NCBI GenBank assembly: GCA_023666975.1
Contig: JAMPAW010000044.1
Coordinates: 1 to 10,385 of the forward strand
Source: Clostridium sp.
GTDB taxonomy: Bacteria > Bacillota_A > Clostridia > Lachnospirales > Lachnospiraceae
Length of the DNA stretch: 10,385 bases
Reading direction: 5' to 3'
In this document: positions 1 to 5,963 of the stretch, piece after piece
Layout of the letters: each line of letters starts with the position of its first letter
Numbering within the stretch: position 1 is the stretch's first letter
Made by a program: the position numbers and the translations under genes
The notes under the pieces: model-generated
Told to the model about the DNA's origin: nothing
Database searches by the model: none
The model's input: only the letters and a program-made list of their open reading frames with translations

Positions 1-374
1 ATAATTTGGAGGAGGCCGTTTCCGCTGCCAATGATATTGCCAGTGAACATCTGGAAATCGTGACGAAAAATCCATTCGAGGTAATGACCAAAATACGGAA
101 TGCAGGAGCTATTTTTATCGGTGAATACAGCTCGGAACCGTTGGGAGATTATTTTGCAGGACCCAATCATGTACTGCCTACAAATGGAACAGCCAAATTT
201 TTCTCGCCGCTTAGTGTAGATGATTTTATCAAGAAATCAAGTATCATCTATTATTCAAAGGAAGCCCTTCGGCCGGTACATCAGGATATTATCGATTTTG
301 CGGTAAGTGAACAGCTTACTGCACATGCAAATTCGATTAAAGTCCGGTTTGAATCACAGGATATGGAGGATTGA
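1..374 (+). CDS. hisD: Histidinol dehydrogenase, C-terminal fragment (5' cut by window edge)
   Basis: Histidinol dehydrogenase oxidises L-histidinol to L-histidine in two NAD-dependent steps, the last stage of cytosolic histidine synthesis. Only about the last 124 codons lie in the window; the frame is open to the left edge (first full codon at 3), so the gene starts upstream. Visible family motifs are SEHLEI with the catalytic Glu-His pair, the GDYFAGPNHVLPT segment with the Asp that is a zinc ligand in the E. coli enzyme, and EQLTAHA near the end, which supplies the conserved Glu and the second zinc-ligand His. EQL replaces the commoner EGL; the catalytic residues themselves are kept. The TGA stop is one base from the next start codon, so translation is probably coupled to the NYN gene. 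Identification is firm; the start is unknown. Confidence 0.95.
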   Translation, partial: NLEEAVSAANDIASEHLEIVTKNPFEVMTKIRNAGAIFIGEYSSEPLGDYFAGPNHVLPTNGTAKFFSPLSVDDFIKKSSIIYYSKEALRPVHQDIIDFAVSEQLTAHANSIKVRFESQDMED

Positions 375-375
375 T

Positions 376-1305
376 ATGGAAGAAAAAATGCAGTTTGCCG
401 TGTTGATTGATGCGGAGAATGTAAGTGCAAAGTATGCTTCGATTATCTTTGATGAATTGGAAAAATATGGTTTTGCCTCCTGCAGGCGGATTTATGGGAA
501 CTGGTCAAAGGGAAGCGGCTGGAAGGAACAGATTCTGCTGGAGTATTCCATTATTCCAATCCAGCAGTTTTCGTACACAGCAGGGAAAAACAGTACGGAT
601 ATGGCGATGGTGATTGATGCCATGGACCTTTTATATCAGAATAAAGTAGGTGGTTTTTGTCTGGTGACGAGCGACAGCGATTTTACCAGACTTGCCATGC
701 GTTTGCGCGAAGAAAACAAATATGTTCTCGGTATGGGGGAATCAAAAACTCCGCCGGCACTGACAAGGGCGTGTAACCGCTTTATCCATTTGAACCTGAT
801 TGACGAGTCCGGCAAAGAAAACAATACCGGTGACTCCGGCAATCTGCATGATAACAGTGACCCAAGCTATGTTACCAGTATCAAGGATTTAGAGAAGGCC
901 ATTTTGACCATTCTCAATGAATCCAGCAAAGGCAGAGCGGATTTGGGGGCTATCGGCAGCCGGCTGAGCGAAAAATATCCGGATTTTGACGTGCGGAACT
1001 ACGGTTATTCCAAGCTCAGTGTATTTATTCATGAGGAAATGCCGGGATTTCAAATCAACCGTGAAGGCAGTCATAATTTTGTAAAGAAACACAGCCAGTT
1101 TGAGCGTGAGGATATCAAAAACGAAGTGATAGAGATGATTAAGAAAAACAATGGCATGATAGATAACCTGTCTATTATCAACGACGAGTTGAAGCAGCGG
1201 CATGACGGATTTGACCTGCACGATTACGGTTACAGCCGTATTTCCAGTTTCCTGCGCAGTATCGACCGGCTGGTGGTTGAAGAAAATCAGGTAAGACTGA
1301 AATAA
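376..1305 (+). CDS. NYN-domain (PIN-like) ribonuclease with two OST-HTH/LOTUS domains
   Basis: A predicted cytosolic RNA-binding nuclease of 309 residues, target unknown. Residues 1-142 form a NYN domain of the LabA/limkain-b1 type: LIDAEN (Asp12), a central Asp75 in STDMAMVIDAMD, and TSDSDF (Asp100, Asp102) give the acidic metal-binding set expected of an active PIN-like fold. A polar linker (about 143-166) leads to two winged-helix OST-HTH/LOTUS domains, about 167-238 and 244-309, each carrying the signature Y-G-Y-S followed by a hydrophobic stretch (NYGYSKLSVFI and DYGYSRISSFL). LOTUS domains of this kind are reported to bind RNA, including G-rich RNA. The ATG at 376 is chosen because GGAGG at 365-369 sits 6 bases upstream and the NYN fold begins there; an in-frame start at 307 would overlap hisD and adds nothing recognisable. 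The gene lies between hisD and hisB, a place with no known pathway reason. Confidence 0.9.
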   Translation: MEEKMQFAVLIDAENVSAKYASIIFDELEKYGFASCRRIYGNWSKGSGWKEQILLEYSIIPIQQFSYTAGKNSTDMAMVIDAMDLLYQNKVGGFCLVTSDSDFTRLAMRLREENKYVLGMGESKTPPALTRACNRFIHLNLIDESGKENNTGDSGNLHDNSDPSYVTSIKDLEKAILTILNESSKGRADLGAIGSRLSEKYPDFDVRNYGYSKLSVFIHEEMPGFQINREGSHNFVKKHSQFEREDIKNEVIEMIKKNNGMIDNLSIINDELKQRHDGFDLHDYGYSRISSFLRSIDRLVVEENQVRLK

Positions 1306-1319
1306 AATTGCACAACATA

Positions 1320-1348
1320 TGGTATTTTTGATTAAAATATGGTAAAAT
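1320..1348 (+). promoter_or_regulatory. Weak candidate sigma-A promoter before hisB
   Basis: The AT-rich 82-base gap between the NYN gene and hisB contains TAAAAT (1343-1348) preceded by TGG, an extended -10 arrangement. The matching -35 position (TGGTAT, 1320-1325, 17-base spacer) is poor. It could give hisB and hisI extra transcription independent of hisD, but this rests only on a weak motif match. Confidence 0.3.
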
Positions 1349-1387
1349 TTGCTCTAGGTGTGGAAAACTATATACAAGGAGATAGGA

Positions 1388-1981
1388 ATGGCAGATAGAA
1401 TTGCTTATATCGAGAGAAAAACAAATGAGACAGATATTAAGTTGGAGCTGCATATTGATGGAAGCGGCAAGACAAAAATCGATACGGGAATCGGCTTTTT
1501 TGACCATATGCTGAATTCTTTTGCCCGGCACGGATTGTTTGACCTGAAACTTTTGGTGAAAGGTGATTTGTATGTGGACTCTCATCATACGATTGAAGAT
1601 ACAGGAATTGTATTGGGAGAGGCAATCCGAAAGGCCGTGGGTGACAAGAGAGGAATCAGGCGTTATGGCCAGCGGCTTCTTCCTATGGACGAAACACTGA
1701 TACTTTGTGCGTTGGACTTATCCGGCAGACCTTATTTTTCTTATCAGATGTCTTTGACCGTGGACCAGGTAGGATATTTTGACACGGAAATGGTACGGGA
1801 GTTTTTCTATGCGGTTTCTTATGGTGCAGGAATGAATCTTCATCTCAAGCAGCTTGACGGAAGCAATAATCATCACATCATTGAGGCGGCATTTAAGGCT
1901 TTTGCCAAAGCGTTGGACGAGGCTACCCAGATTGACCAGCGGATGAAGGATATGGTTCCGTCTACAAAAGGAACACTTTAG
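1388..1981 (+). CDS. hisB: Imidazoleglycerol-phosphate dehydratase
   Basis: Cytosolic enzyme of histidine synthesis that dehydrates D-erythro-imidazoleglycerol phosphate to imidazole-acetol phosphate, with manganese as cofactor. The 197-residue product is the normal size for the single-function dehydratase (no phosphatase domain as in the E. coli fusion). It shows the internal duplication typical of the family: FDHML (38-42) and HHTIED (66-71) in the first half, and HHIIE (162-166) in the second, which provide the metal-ligand histidines and glutamates. The start is the ATG at 1388 with AAGGAG at 1376-1381; an in-frame GTG at 1358 would add ten residues and lacks a good ribosome binding site. 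The stop codon overlaps the ribosome binding site of hisI, so the two are one transcription unit. The usual downstream partners hisH, hisA and hisF are absent. Confidence 0.97.
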   Translation: MADRIAYIERKTNETDIKLELHIDGSGKTKIDTGIGFFDHMLNSFARHGLFDLKLLVKGDLYVDSHHTIEDTGIVLGEAIRKAVGDKRGIRRYGQRLLPMDETLILCALDLSGRPYFSYQMSLTVDQVGYFDTEMVREFFYAVSYGAGMNLHLKQLDGSNNHHIIEAAFKAFAKALDEATQIDQRMKDMVPSTKGTL

Positions 1982-1992
1982 GAGGAAACAGC

Positions 1993-2370
1993 ATGAACCG
2001 TCAAACGGAAAACAATGAGTTTGTGGCGCAAAGTTTTACGAGCAGTCTTGACTTTGACACCTTCAAATTAGACGATAACGGATTGATTCCGTGTATCACG
2101 CAAGACTATCAGACCAATGAAGTTTTGATGATGGCATATATGAATAAAGAGTCTTTTTATCGGACACTGGAAAGCGGCTATATGACCTATTTTTCCAGAA
2201 GCCGCAACAAGCTCTGGAAAAAGGGAGAAGAGAGCGGTCATTTACAGTTTGTAAAGGAATTGATTATCGATTGTGACAAAGATACGATTTTGGCAAAGGT
2301 GGCCCAGATTGGAGCGGCATGCCATACCGGTAATCCCACCTGCTTTTTTACTTCGTTGACCGGAGAATAA
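1993..2370 (+). CDS. hisI: Phosphoribosyl-AMP cyclohydrolase (HisI only, no HisE domain)
   Basis: Opens the adenine ring of phosphoribosyl-AMP, the third step of histidine synthesis; zinc- and magnesium-dependent and cytosolic. The 125-residue protein begins with about 20 residues of low similarity and then runs through the family core: [16 protein letters not shown] (67-82), His83, DCDKD (93-97) with the Asp ligands for magnesium, and Cys94, Cys110 and Cys117 as the expected zinc ligands. The usual partner activity, phosphoribosyl-ATP pyrophosphatase (HisE), is fused to HisI in many bacteria but is missing here: the reading frame stops right after the cyclohydrolase core and no hisE follows. 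The start ATG at 1993 has AGGAGG at 1980-1985, overlapping the hisB stop, so expression with hisB is likely. Confidence 0.96.
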   Translation: MNRQTENNEFVAQSFTSSLDFDTFKLDDNGLIPCITQDYQTNEVLMMAYMNKESFYRTLESGYMTYFSRSRNKLWKKGEESGHLQFVKELIIDCDKDTILAKVAQIGAACHTGNPTCFFTSLTGE

Positions 2371-2382
2371 CAGGGTAAGTTA

Positions 2383-2421
2383 CTTTGCAGTAAGCTGCAA
2401 AGCATAGCTGGAATATACAGC
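2383..2421 (+). repeat. Two adjacent inverted repeats in the hisI / small-protein spacer
   Basis: The first is a perfect 8-bp dyad with a 4-base loop: CTTTGCAG (2383-2390), loop TAAG, CTGCAAAG (2395-2402). A second, smaller dyad follows: GCTG (2407-2410), seven-base loop, CAGC (2418-2421). Neither is followed by a run of T, so they do not look like an ordinary intrinsic terminator; a processing or stabilising hairpin between the his genes and the alaS unit is one reading. The AT-rich stretch from 2425 to 2440 could hold a -10 box, but I see no convincing -35. Confidence 0.5.
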
Positions 2422-2453
2422 AGAATATAAGATAATATAACGGAGGTAAGATT

Positions 2454-2600
2454 ATGGCTTTAGTGAATGAATTATTAACCTATCTATTCAAATTTATTGT
2501 ACTTTTTGTGATTGCAATTGCAGGAGGAATATGCGGTGCAAAAATAAAAAAGAATAAGATTGCCAAGGAGGCAGCTGTCGAGGAACAGACAGAGGCTTAG
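2454..2600 (+). CDS. Small single-pass membrane protein, function unknown
   Basis: A 48-codon frame starting at ATG 2454 with a strong GGAGG at 2442-2446 and ending at TAG 2598-2600, 22 bases before alaS. The sequence begins MALVNELLTYLF, passes through a strongly hydrophobic segment (about residues 11-28, ending in AIAGGICGA), then a basic stretch KIKKNKIAK and an acidic tail AAVEEQTEA. This is the pattern of a one-helix membrane protein, with the positive charges after the helix predicting a cytosolic C-terminus. I do not recognise a family. The good ribosome binding site, sensible topology and tight spacing to alaS argue that it is a real gene rather than chance. No function can be assigned from sequence. 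Confidence 0.75.
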   Translation: MALVNELLTYLFKFIVLFVIAIAGGICGAKIKKNKIAKEAAVEEQTEA

Positions 2601-2622
2601 GCAGAGGAATAGAAAGGATAAA

Positions 2623-5271
2623 ATGGTGCAAATGGTGAAGAAATACGGCTTGAATGAACTCAGAAAAATGTATTTGGAATTTTTTGAGAGCAAGGGGCAT
2701 CTGAAGATGAACAGTTTTTCTCTTGTTCCGCATAATGACAATTCCCTGTTGCTGATTAATGCGGGAATGGCACCGCTCAAACCCTATTTTACCGGTCAGG
2801 AGATTCCGCCAAGAAAACGGGTGGTAACCTGTCAGAAATGTATACGTACCGGCGATATCGAAAATGTGGGTAAAACGGCACGGCATGGTACATTTTTTGA
2901 AATGCTGGGCAATTTTTCTTTTGGAGATTATTTTAAGAAGGAGGCTATTTCCTGGTCATGGGAATTTCTGACGGAGGTACTGAAAATGGACCCGGACAGA
3001 TTGTACCCGTCTGTCTATCAGGAAGATGATGAAGCCTTTGATTTGTGGAATACAATGATCGGCATTCCCAAAGAGAGGATTTACCGCTTTGGCAAGGAGG
3101 ATAACTTCTGGGAACACGGTTCCGGTCCGTGTGGTCCGTGCTCGGAAATCTATTATGACCGCGGGGAGAAATACGGCTGCGGAAAGCCGGATTGCACTGT
3201 GGGCTGTGACTGCGACCGTTATATGGAAATCTGGAATAATGTCTTTACCCAGTTTGACAATGACGGCCACGGAAATTATACGGAATTAGAGAATAAGAAT
3301 ATTGATACCGGTATGGGATTAGAGCGTCTTGCCGTTGTTGTACAGGATGTAGATTCTATTTTTGATGTAGATACGATAGAGGCTTTGCGCAACAAAGTCT
3401 GTGAATTTGCAGGTGTTACCTATCATACCGACAGCAATAAGGATATCTCGATACGTTTGATTACCGACCATATCCGTTCTGCTACATTTATGATTTCTGA
3501 CGGTATCATGCCCAAAAACGAAGGCAGAGGATATGTGCTGCGCCGATTAATCCGCCGGGCTGCCAGACATGGACGTCTGCTTGGGATTGACGGAACATTT
3601 CTGGCTGGATTGAGTGAAACGGTAATTGCAGGCTCCAAAGACGGATACCCTGAACTTGAAGAGAAAAAAGAATTTATTTTCCGCGTACTTACTCAGGAAG
3701 AAAATCAATTTAACCGAACCATTGACCAGGGACTTGCCATTTTATCCGAGATGGAAGCTGCTTTGGTGAGGAACGGCAAAAAAATGCTGTCCGGTGCAGA
3801 TGTATTTAAGCTTTATGATACCTATGGATTTCCGGTTGACCTGACAAAAGAAATTTTGGAGGAAAAAGGATACAGTATAGACGAAAAAGGCTTTGGTGTC
3901 TGTATGGAGGAGCAGCGTGTAAAGGCGAGGAATGCCCGTAAAGAGACGAATTACATGGGTGCAGATGCTACGGTCTATGACGAGATTGACCCTGCCATTA
4001 CCACAGAATTTGTCGGATATGACAACGATAAATATACGTCTAAGATTACGGTAATGACGACCGACGCTGTGGTAGAGGCTGTTGCAGAAGGGGACGAAGC
4101 GGTTATTTTTGTTGAAAAGACTCCGTTTTATGCCACTATGGGCGGACAACAGGGGGATACCGGTGTAATCGCCACAGACAGTGCAGAGTTTATGGTAAAG
4201 GATACAATTAAGTTAAAAGGTGGCAAATACGGACATATCGGTACGGTGACAAAAGGCATGTTTCAGGTAGGTGATACGGTAGAGCTTACCATTGATTCGG
4301 CAAAGCGCACGGATACCTGTAAAAATCACAGTGCCACACATCTTTTGCAGAAAGCGCTCAAAATGGTTTTAGGTAATCATGTGGAGCAAAAGGGTTCTCT
4401 GGTGAATCCGGAGCGTCTCCGCTTTGATTTTTCCCATTTTTCTCCAATGACACAGGAGGAGATTGCAAGAGTAGAAGCCATTGTTAATGAAGAGATTGCA
4501 AAGGCATTGCCAGTCAATATAGCGGAGATGCCGATTGAGGAAGCCAAAAAAACCGGTGCAATGGCATTGTTTGACGAAAAATACGGAGATGTGGTACGGG
4601 TAGTGAATATGTCCGATTTTTCTGTGGAGCTTTGCGGTGGTACACATGTTGCAAATACCGGCGTAATTACGGCGTTCAAAATCATTTCCGAATCCGGTAT
4701 TGCTGCCGGTGTCCGGCGTATTGAGGCATTGACCGGAGACGGTGTGTTTGCCTATTATCGGGAAATCGAATCCCGAATGAACGAAGCAGCACGGCTTTTA
4801 AAGACAGGACAGGAGCAGCTGCTGGATAAGATTACCCATACACTGGCACAGGTAAAGGAGCTGTCTTCCGAAAATGAATCGCTGAAGGCGAAGCTGGCAA
4901 ACGAATCGCTTGGAGATGTAACCTCTGGAATGATTACGGTAGGTGATTTTCATGTGATTGCAACTGCAGTAAGCGATGTTGATATGAACGGTCTCCGTGA
5001 TTTGGGAGACCAGTTAAAGACAAAGGTTTCCGAGGGAATTGTGGTGATTGCTTCCGAGAACAGCGGTAAGGTCAGCCTGATTGCCATGGCGACCGAAAAA
5101 GCAGTGAAACAGGGTGCACATGCCGGTAATCTCATTAAAGAGATTGCGCCTCTTGTCGGCGGAGGCGGAGGCGGACGGCCGAATATGGCACAGGCCGGAG
5201 GTAAGAATCCGGCGGGGATTGATGAAGCGATAGCGAAAGCGAAGGAGGTAGCTGCCGGTCAGCTGGGATAG
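2623..5271 (+). CDS. alaS: Alanyl-tRNA synthetase
   Basis: Charges tRNA(Ala) with alanine and clears mischarged seryl- and glycyl-tRNA(Ala). The 882-residue product has all expected parts. The class II catalytic core (about 1-250) has motif 2 around RHGTFFEMLGNFSFGDYF (88-104 region) and motif 3 TGMGLERL (229-236). The tRNA-recognition helical region follows. The editing domain carries the metal site His569, His573, Cys671 and His675 (HSATHLL and CGGTHV). The C-terminal domain has a coiled segment and the glycine-rich GGGGGGRP (846-853). A cysteine cluster, Cys186, Cys191, Cys195 and Cys197, is inserted in the catalytic domain. ATG 2623 is preferred (AAGGA at 2614-2618); ATG 2632, three codons later, is the alternative. 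Frames extending back to 2560 overlap the small membrane-protein gene and are not family-like. No T-box is visible upstream. Confidence 0.98.
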   Translation: MVQMVKKYGLNELRKMYLEFFESKGHLKMNSFSLVPHNDNSLLLINAGMAPLKPYFTGQEIPPRKRVVTCQKCIRTGDIENVGKTARHGTFFEMLGNFSFGDYFKKEAISWSWEFLTEVLKMDPDRLYPSVYQEDDEAFDLWNTMIGIPKERIYRFGKEDNFWEHGSGPCGPCSEIYYDRGEKYGCGKPDCTVGCDCDRYMEIWNNVFTQFDNDGHGNYTELENKNIDTGMGLERLAVVVQDVDSIFDVDTIEALRNKVCEFAGVTYHTDSNKDISIRLITDHIRSATFMISDGIMPKNEGRGYVLRRLIRRAARHGRLLGIDGTFLAGLSETVIAGSKDGYPELEEKKEFIFRVLTQEENQFNRTIDQGLAILSEMEAALVRNGKKMLSGADVFKLYDTYGFPVDLTKEILEEKGYSIDEKGFGVCMEEQRVKARNARKETNYMGADATVYDEIDPAITTEFVGYDNDKYTSKITVMTTDAVVEAVAEGDEAVIFVEKTPFYATMGGQQGDTGVIATDSAEFMVKDTIKLKGGKYGHIGTVTKGMFQVGDTVELTIDSAKRTDTCKNHSATHLLQKALKMVLGNHVEQKGSLVNPERLRFDFSHFSPMTQEEIARVEAIVNEEIAKALPVNIAEMPIEEAKKTGAMALFDEKYGDVVRVVNMSDFSVELCGGTHVANTGVITAFKIISESGIAAGVRRIEALTGDGVFAYYREIESRMNEAARLLKTGQEQLLDKITHTLAQVKELSSENESLKAKLANESLGDVTSGMITVGDFHVIATAVSDVDMNGLRDLGDQLKTKVSEGIVVIASENSGKVSLIAMATEKAVKQGAHAGNLIKEIAPLVGGGGGGRPNMAQAGGKNPAGIDEAIAKAKEVAAGQLG

Positions 5272-5280
5272 CGTTTACTG

Positions 5281-5299
5281 TTTCAAAATTATTTTGAAA
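5281..5299. repeat. 19-bp perfect dyad just upstream of the rpsU promoter
   Basis: TTTCAAAA (5281-5288) and TTTTGAAA (5292-5299) form a perfect 8-bp inverted repeat around a 3-base centre, ending five bases before the -35 box of rpsU. It may be an operator, an A/T-rich UP-like element, or a weak hairpin closing the alaS transcript; it has no T run behind it as a terminator would. Confidence 0.55.
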
Positions 5300-5304
5300 G
5301 GGTA

Positions 5305-5332
5305 TTGACGTATTGGAAATTTATGCTATAAT
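5305..5332 (+). promoter_or_regulatory. Sigma-A promoter of rpsU (extended -10)
   Basis: TTGACG (5305-5310), a 16-base spacer, and a perfect TATAAT (5327-5332) preceded by TGC, an extended -10. Transcription would begin at about 5338-5340, leaving a leader of roughly 65 bases before rpsU. This is the strongest promoter match in the window and separates rpsU from alaS. Confidence 0.88.
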
Positions 5333-5337
5333 TCTAT

Positions 5338-5376
5338 TTGTGTTTTAAATAACCCAAGGTTGTATGGTAGACACAA
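5338..5376 (+). promoter_or_regulatory. Foldable 5' leader of rpsU
   Basis: TTGTGT (5338-5343) is complementary to ACACAA (5371-5376), with an inner AACC-CAA-GGTT hairpin (5351-5361). As the predicted transcript starts at about 5339, this would put a stem at or very near the 5' end of the mRNA, ending 10 bases before the ribosome binding site. It may stabilise the transcript or tune initiation; short stems like this can also occur by chance. Confidence 0.35.
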
Positions 5377-5406
5377 TATGCAACTGAAGGGAGGTCGGGT
5401 GAGAGA

Positions 5407-5583
5407 ATGTCAAATGTTGTTGTAAAAGAGAACGAGACTTTGGACAGCGCTCTTCGTCGTTTCAAGAGAAATTGTGCGAAGGCTGGTATTCAGCAGGAGA
5501 TTCGTAAGAGAGAGCATTACGAAAAGCCAAGCGTAAGACGTAAGAAAAAGTCAGAGGCTGCCAGAAAAAGAAAGTTCAAATAA
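5407..5583 (+). CDS. rpsU: 30S ribosomal protein S21 (bS21)
   Basis: A small basic ribosomal protein that joins the 30S subunit near the anti-Shine-Dalgarno end of 16S rRNA. The 58-residue product matches the family from end to end: N-terminal [15 protein letters not shown], then [17 protein letters not shown], and a very basic tail [13 protein letters not shown]. The ATG at 5407 is the only sensible start. The best ribosome binding site, AGGGAGGT (5388-5395), lies 11 bases from it, longer than for other genes here; a GTG at 5399 is in another frame. The gene has its own promoter and terminator and so forms a single-gene unit, unlike Bacillus where yqeY follows. Confidence 0.97.
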   Translation: MSNVVVKENETLDSALRRFKRNCAKAGIQQEIRKREHYEKPSVRRKKKSEAARKRKFK

Positions 5584-5595
5584 TAGTAATTTATC

Positions 5596-5634
5596 AAGGG
5601 TTATCGCTTTATCCAAAGTGATAACCCTTTTTAT
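5596..5634 (+). terminator. Strong intrinsic terminator of rpsU
   Basis: A 15-bp stem with one G-U pair: AAGGGTTATC (5596-5605) plus GCTTT (5606-5610), loop ATCC, then AAAGT and GATAACCCTT (5620-5629), followed at once by a T-rich run to 5634. It lies 12 bases after the rpsU stop and insulates the sporulation genes downstream. Confidence 0.93.
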
Positions 5635-5652
5635 ATCCCTTTTTTCTTCTAT

Positions 5653-5681
5653 GTATATTCTGTTTTTTCCGGACATATATT
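5653..5681 (+). promoter_or_regulatory. Sigma-E-like sporulation promoter of yqfC-yqfD
   Basis: GTATATT (5653-5659), a 14-base spacer and CATATATT (5674-5681) fit the Bacillus sigma-E pattern (KMATATT, 14-15 bases, CATACANT) with one mismatch in each box. Predicted transcription start is at about 5688, some 24 bases before the GTG start of yqfC. Mother-cell expression fits the family, as yqfC and yqfD are placed in the sigma-E regulon of Bacillus subtilis. Confidence 0.65.
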
Positions 5682-5711
5682 GAATGGAGGAACTTGTAGG
5701 TGGTGTGATAG

Positions 5712-5963
5712 GTGGAGTTACCGGCTGATGTGCTATACGGTGATGTGCTGCTGCGGCTTTCCGGTAACCGGGAGGCGTTAATCGAAAACTATAAAGGAAT
5801 CTTGTTATATACTTCCGAGGAGGTGGCAATAGCCTGCAAAAAATTTACCCTGCGTATCTGCGGATGCAATCTGAGAATACAGTATTTTTCAGGAAGCGAT
5901 ATGAAGGTAATCGGTACAATTAATACAATAAGTTATCTATCGAATGGAGACCTATGCTGTTAA
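5712..5963 (+). CDS. yqfC: Sporulation protein YqfC (YabP/YqfC family), GTG start
   Basis: A small sporulation-associated protein of the YabP/YqfC family, biochemical role unknown. The 83-residue product contains the family core: ELPADVLYGDVLLRLSG, then REALIENYKGILLYTSEEVAI, then a beta-rich half with the pattern LRIQYFSGSDMKVIGTI. It is about ten residues shorter at the N-terminus than common homologs. A TAG at 5709-5711 lies directly before the GTG at 5712, so no longer form is possible in this frame. AGGTGG (5698-5703), 8 bases upstream, is a fair ribosome binding site and lies inside the leader predicted by the sigma-E-like promoter. The end overlaps yqfD by 10 bases, so the pair is translationally coupled. 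It ends in a Cys-Cys pair, which is unusual. Confidence 0.85.
   Translation: MELPADVLYGDVLLRLSGNREALIENYKGILLYTSEEVAIACKKFTLRICGCNLRIQYFSGSDMKVIGTINTISYLSNGDLCC

Noticed and set aside
307..375. Longer NYN protein starting at 307
   Set aside because: The extra 23 codons overlap the end of hisD and the ATG at 376 has the good ribosome binding site and starts just before the NYN fold.
2371..2622. T-box riboswitch before alaS
   Set aside because: The gap before the small gene is only 83 bases and there is no T-box core sequence or terminator/antiterminator pair; the rest is coding.
2560..2622. N-terminal extension of AlaRS by 21 residues
   Set aside because: It overlaps the small membrane-protein gene in another frame, is Arg/Gln-rich and unlike AlaRS, whereas the ATG at 2623 begins at the usual family start.
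5684..5728. 14-codon ATG frame before yqfC as a leader peptide
   Set aside because: The predicted sigma-E-like start at about 5688 lies after its ATG, and the sequence is low-complexity Gly/Val without a known leader pattern.
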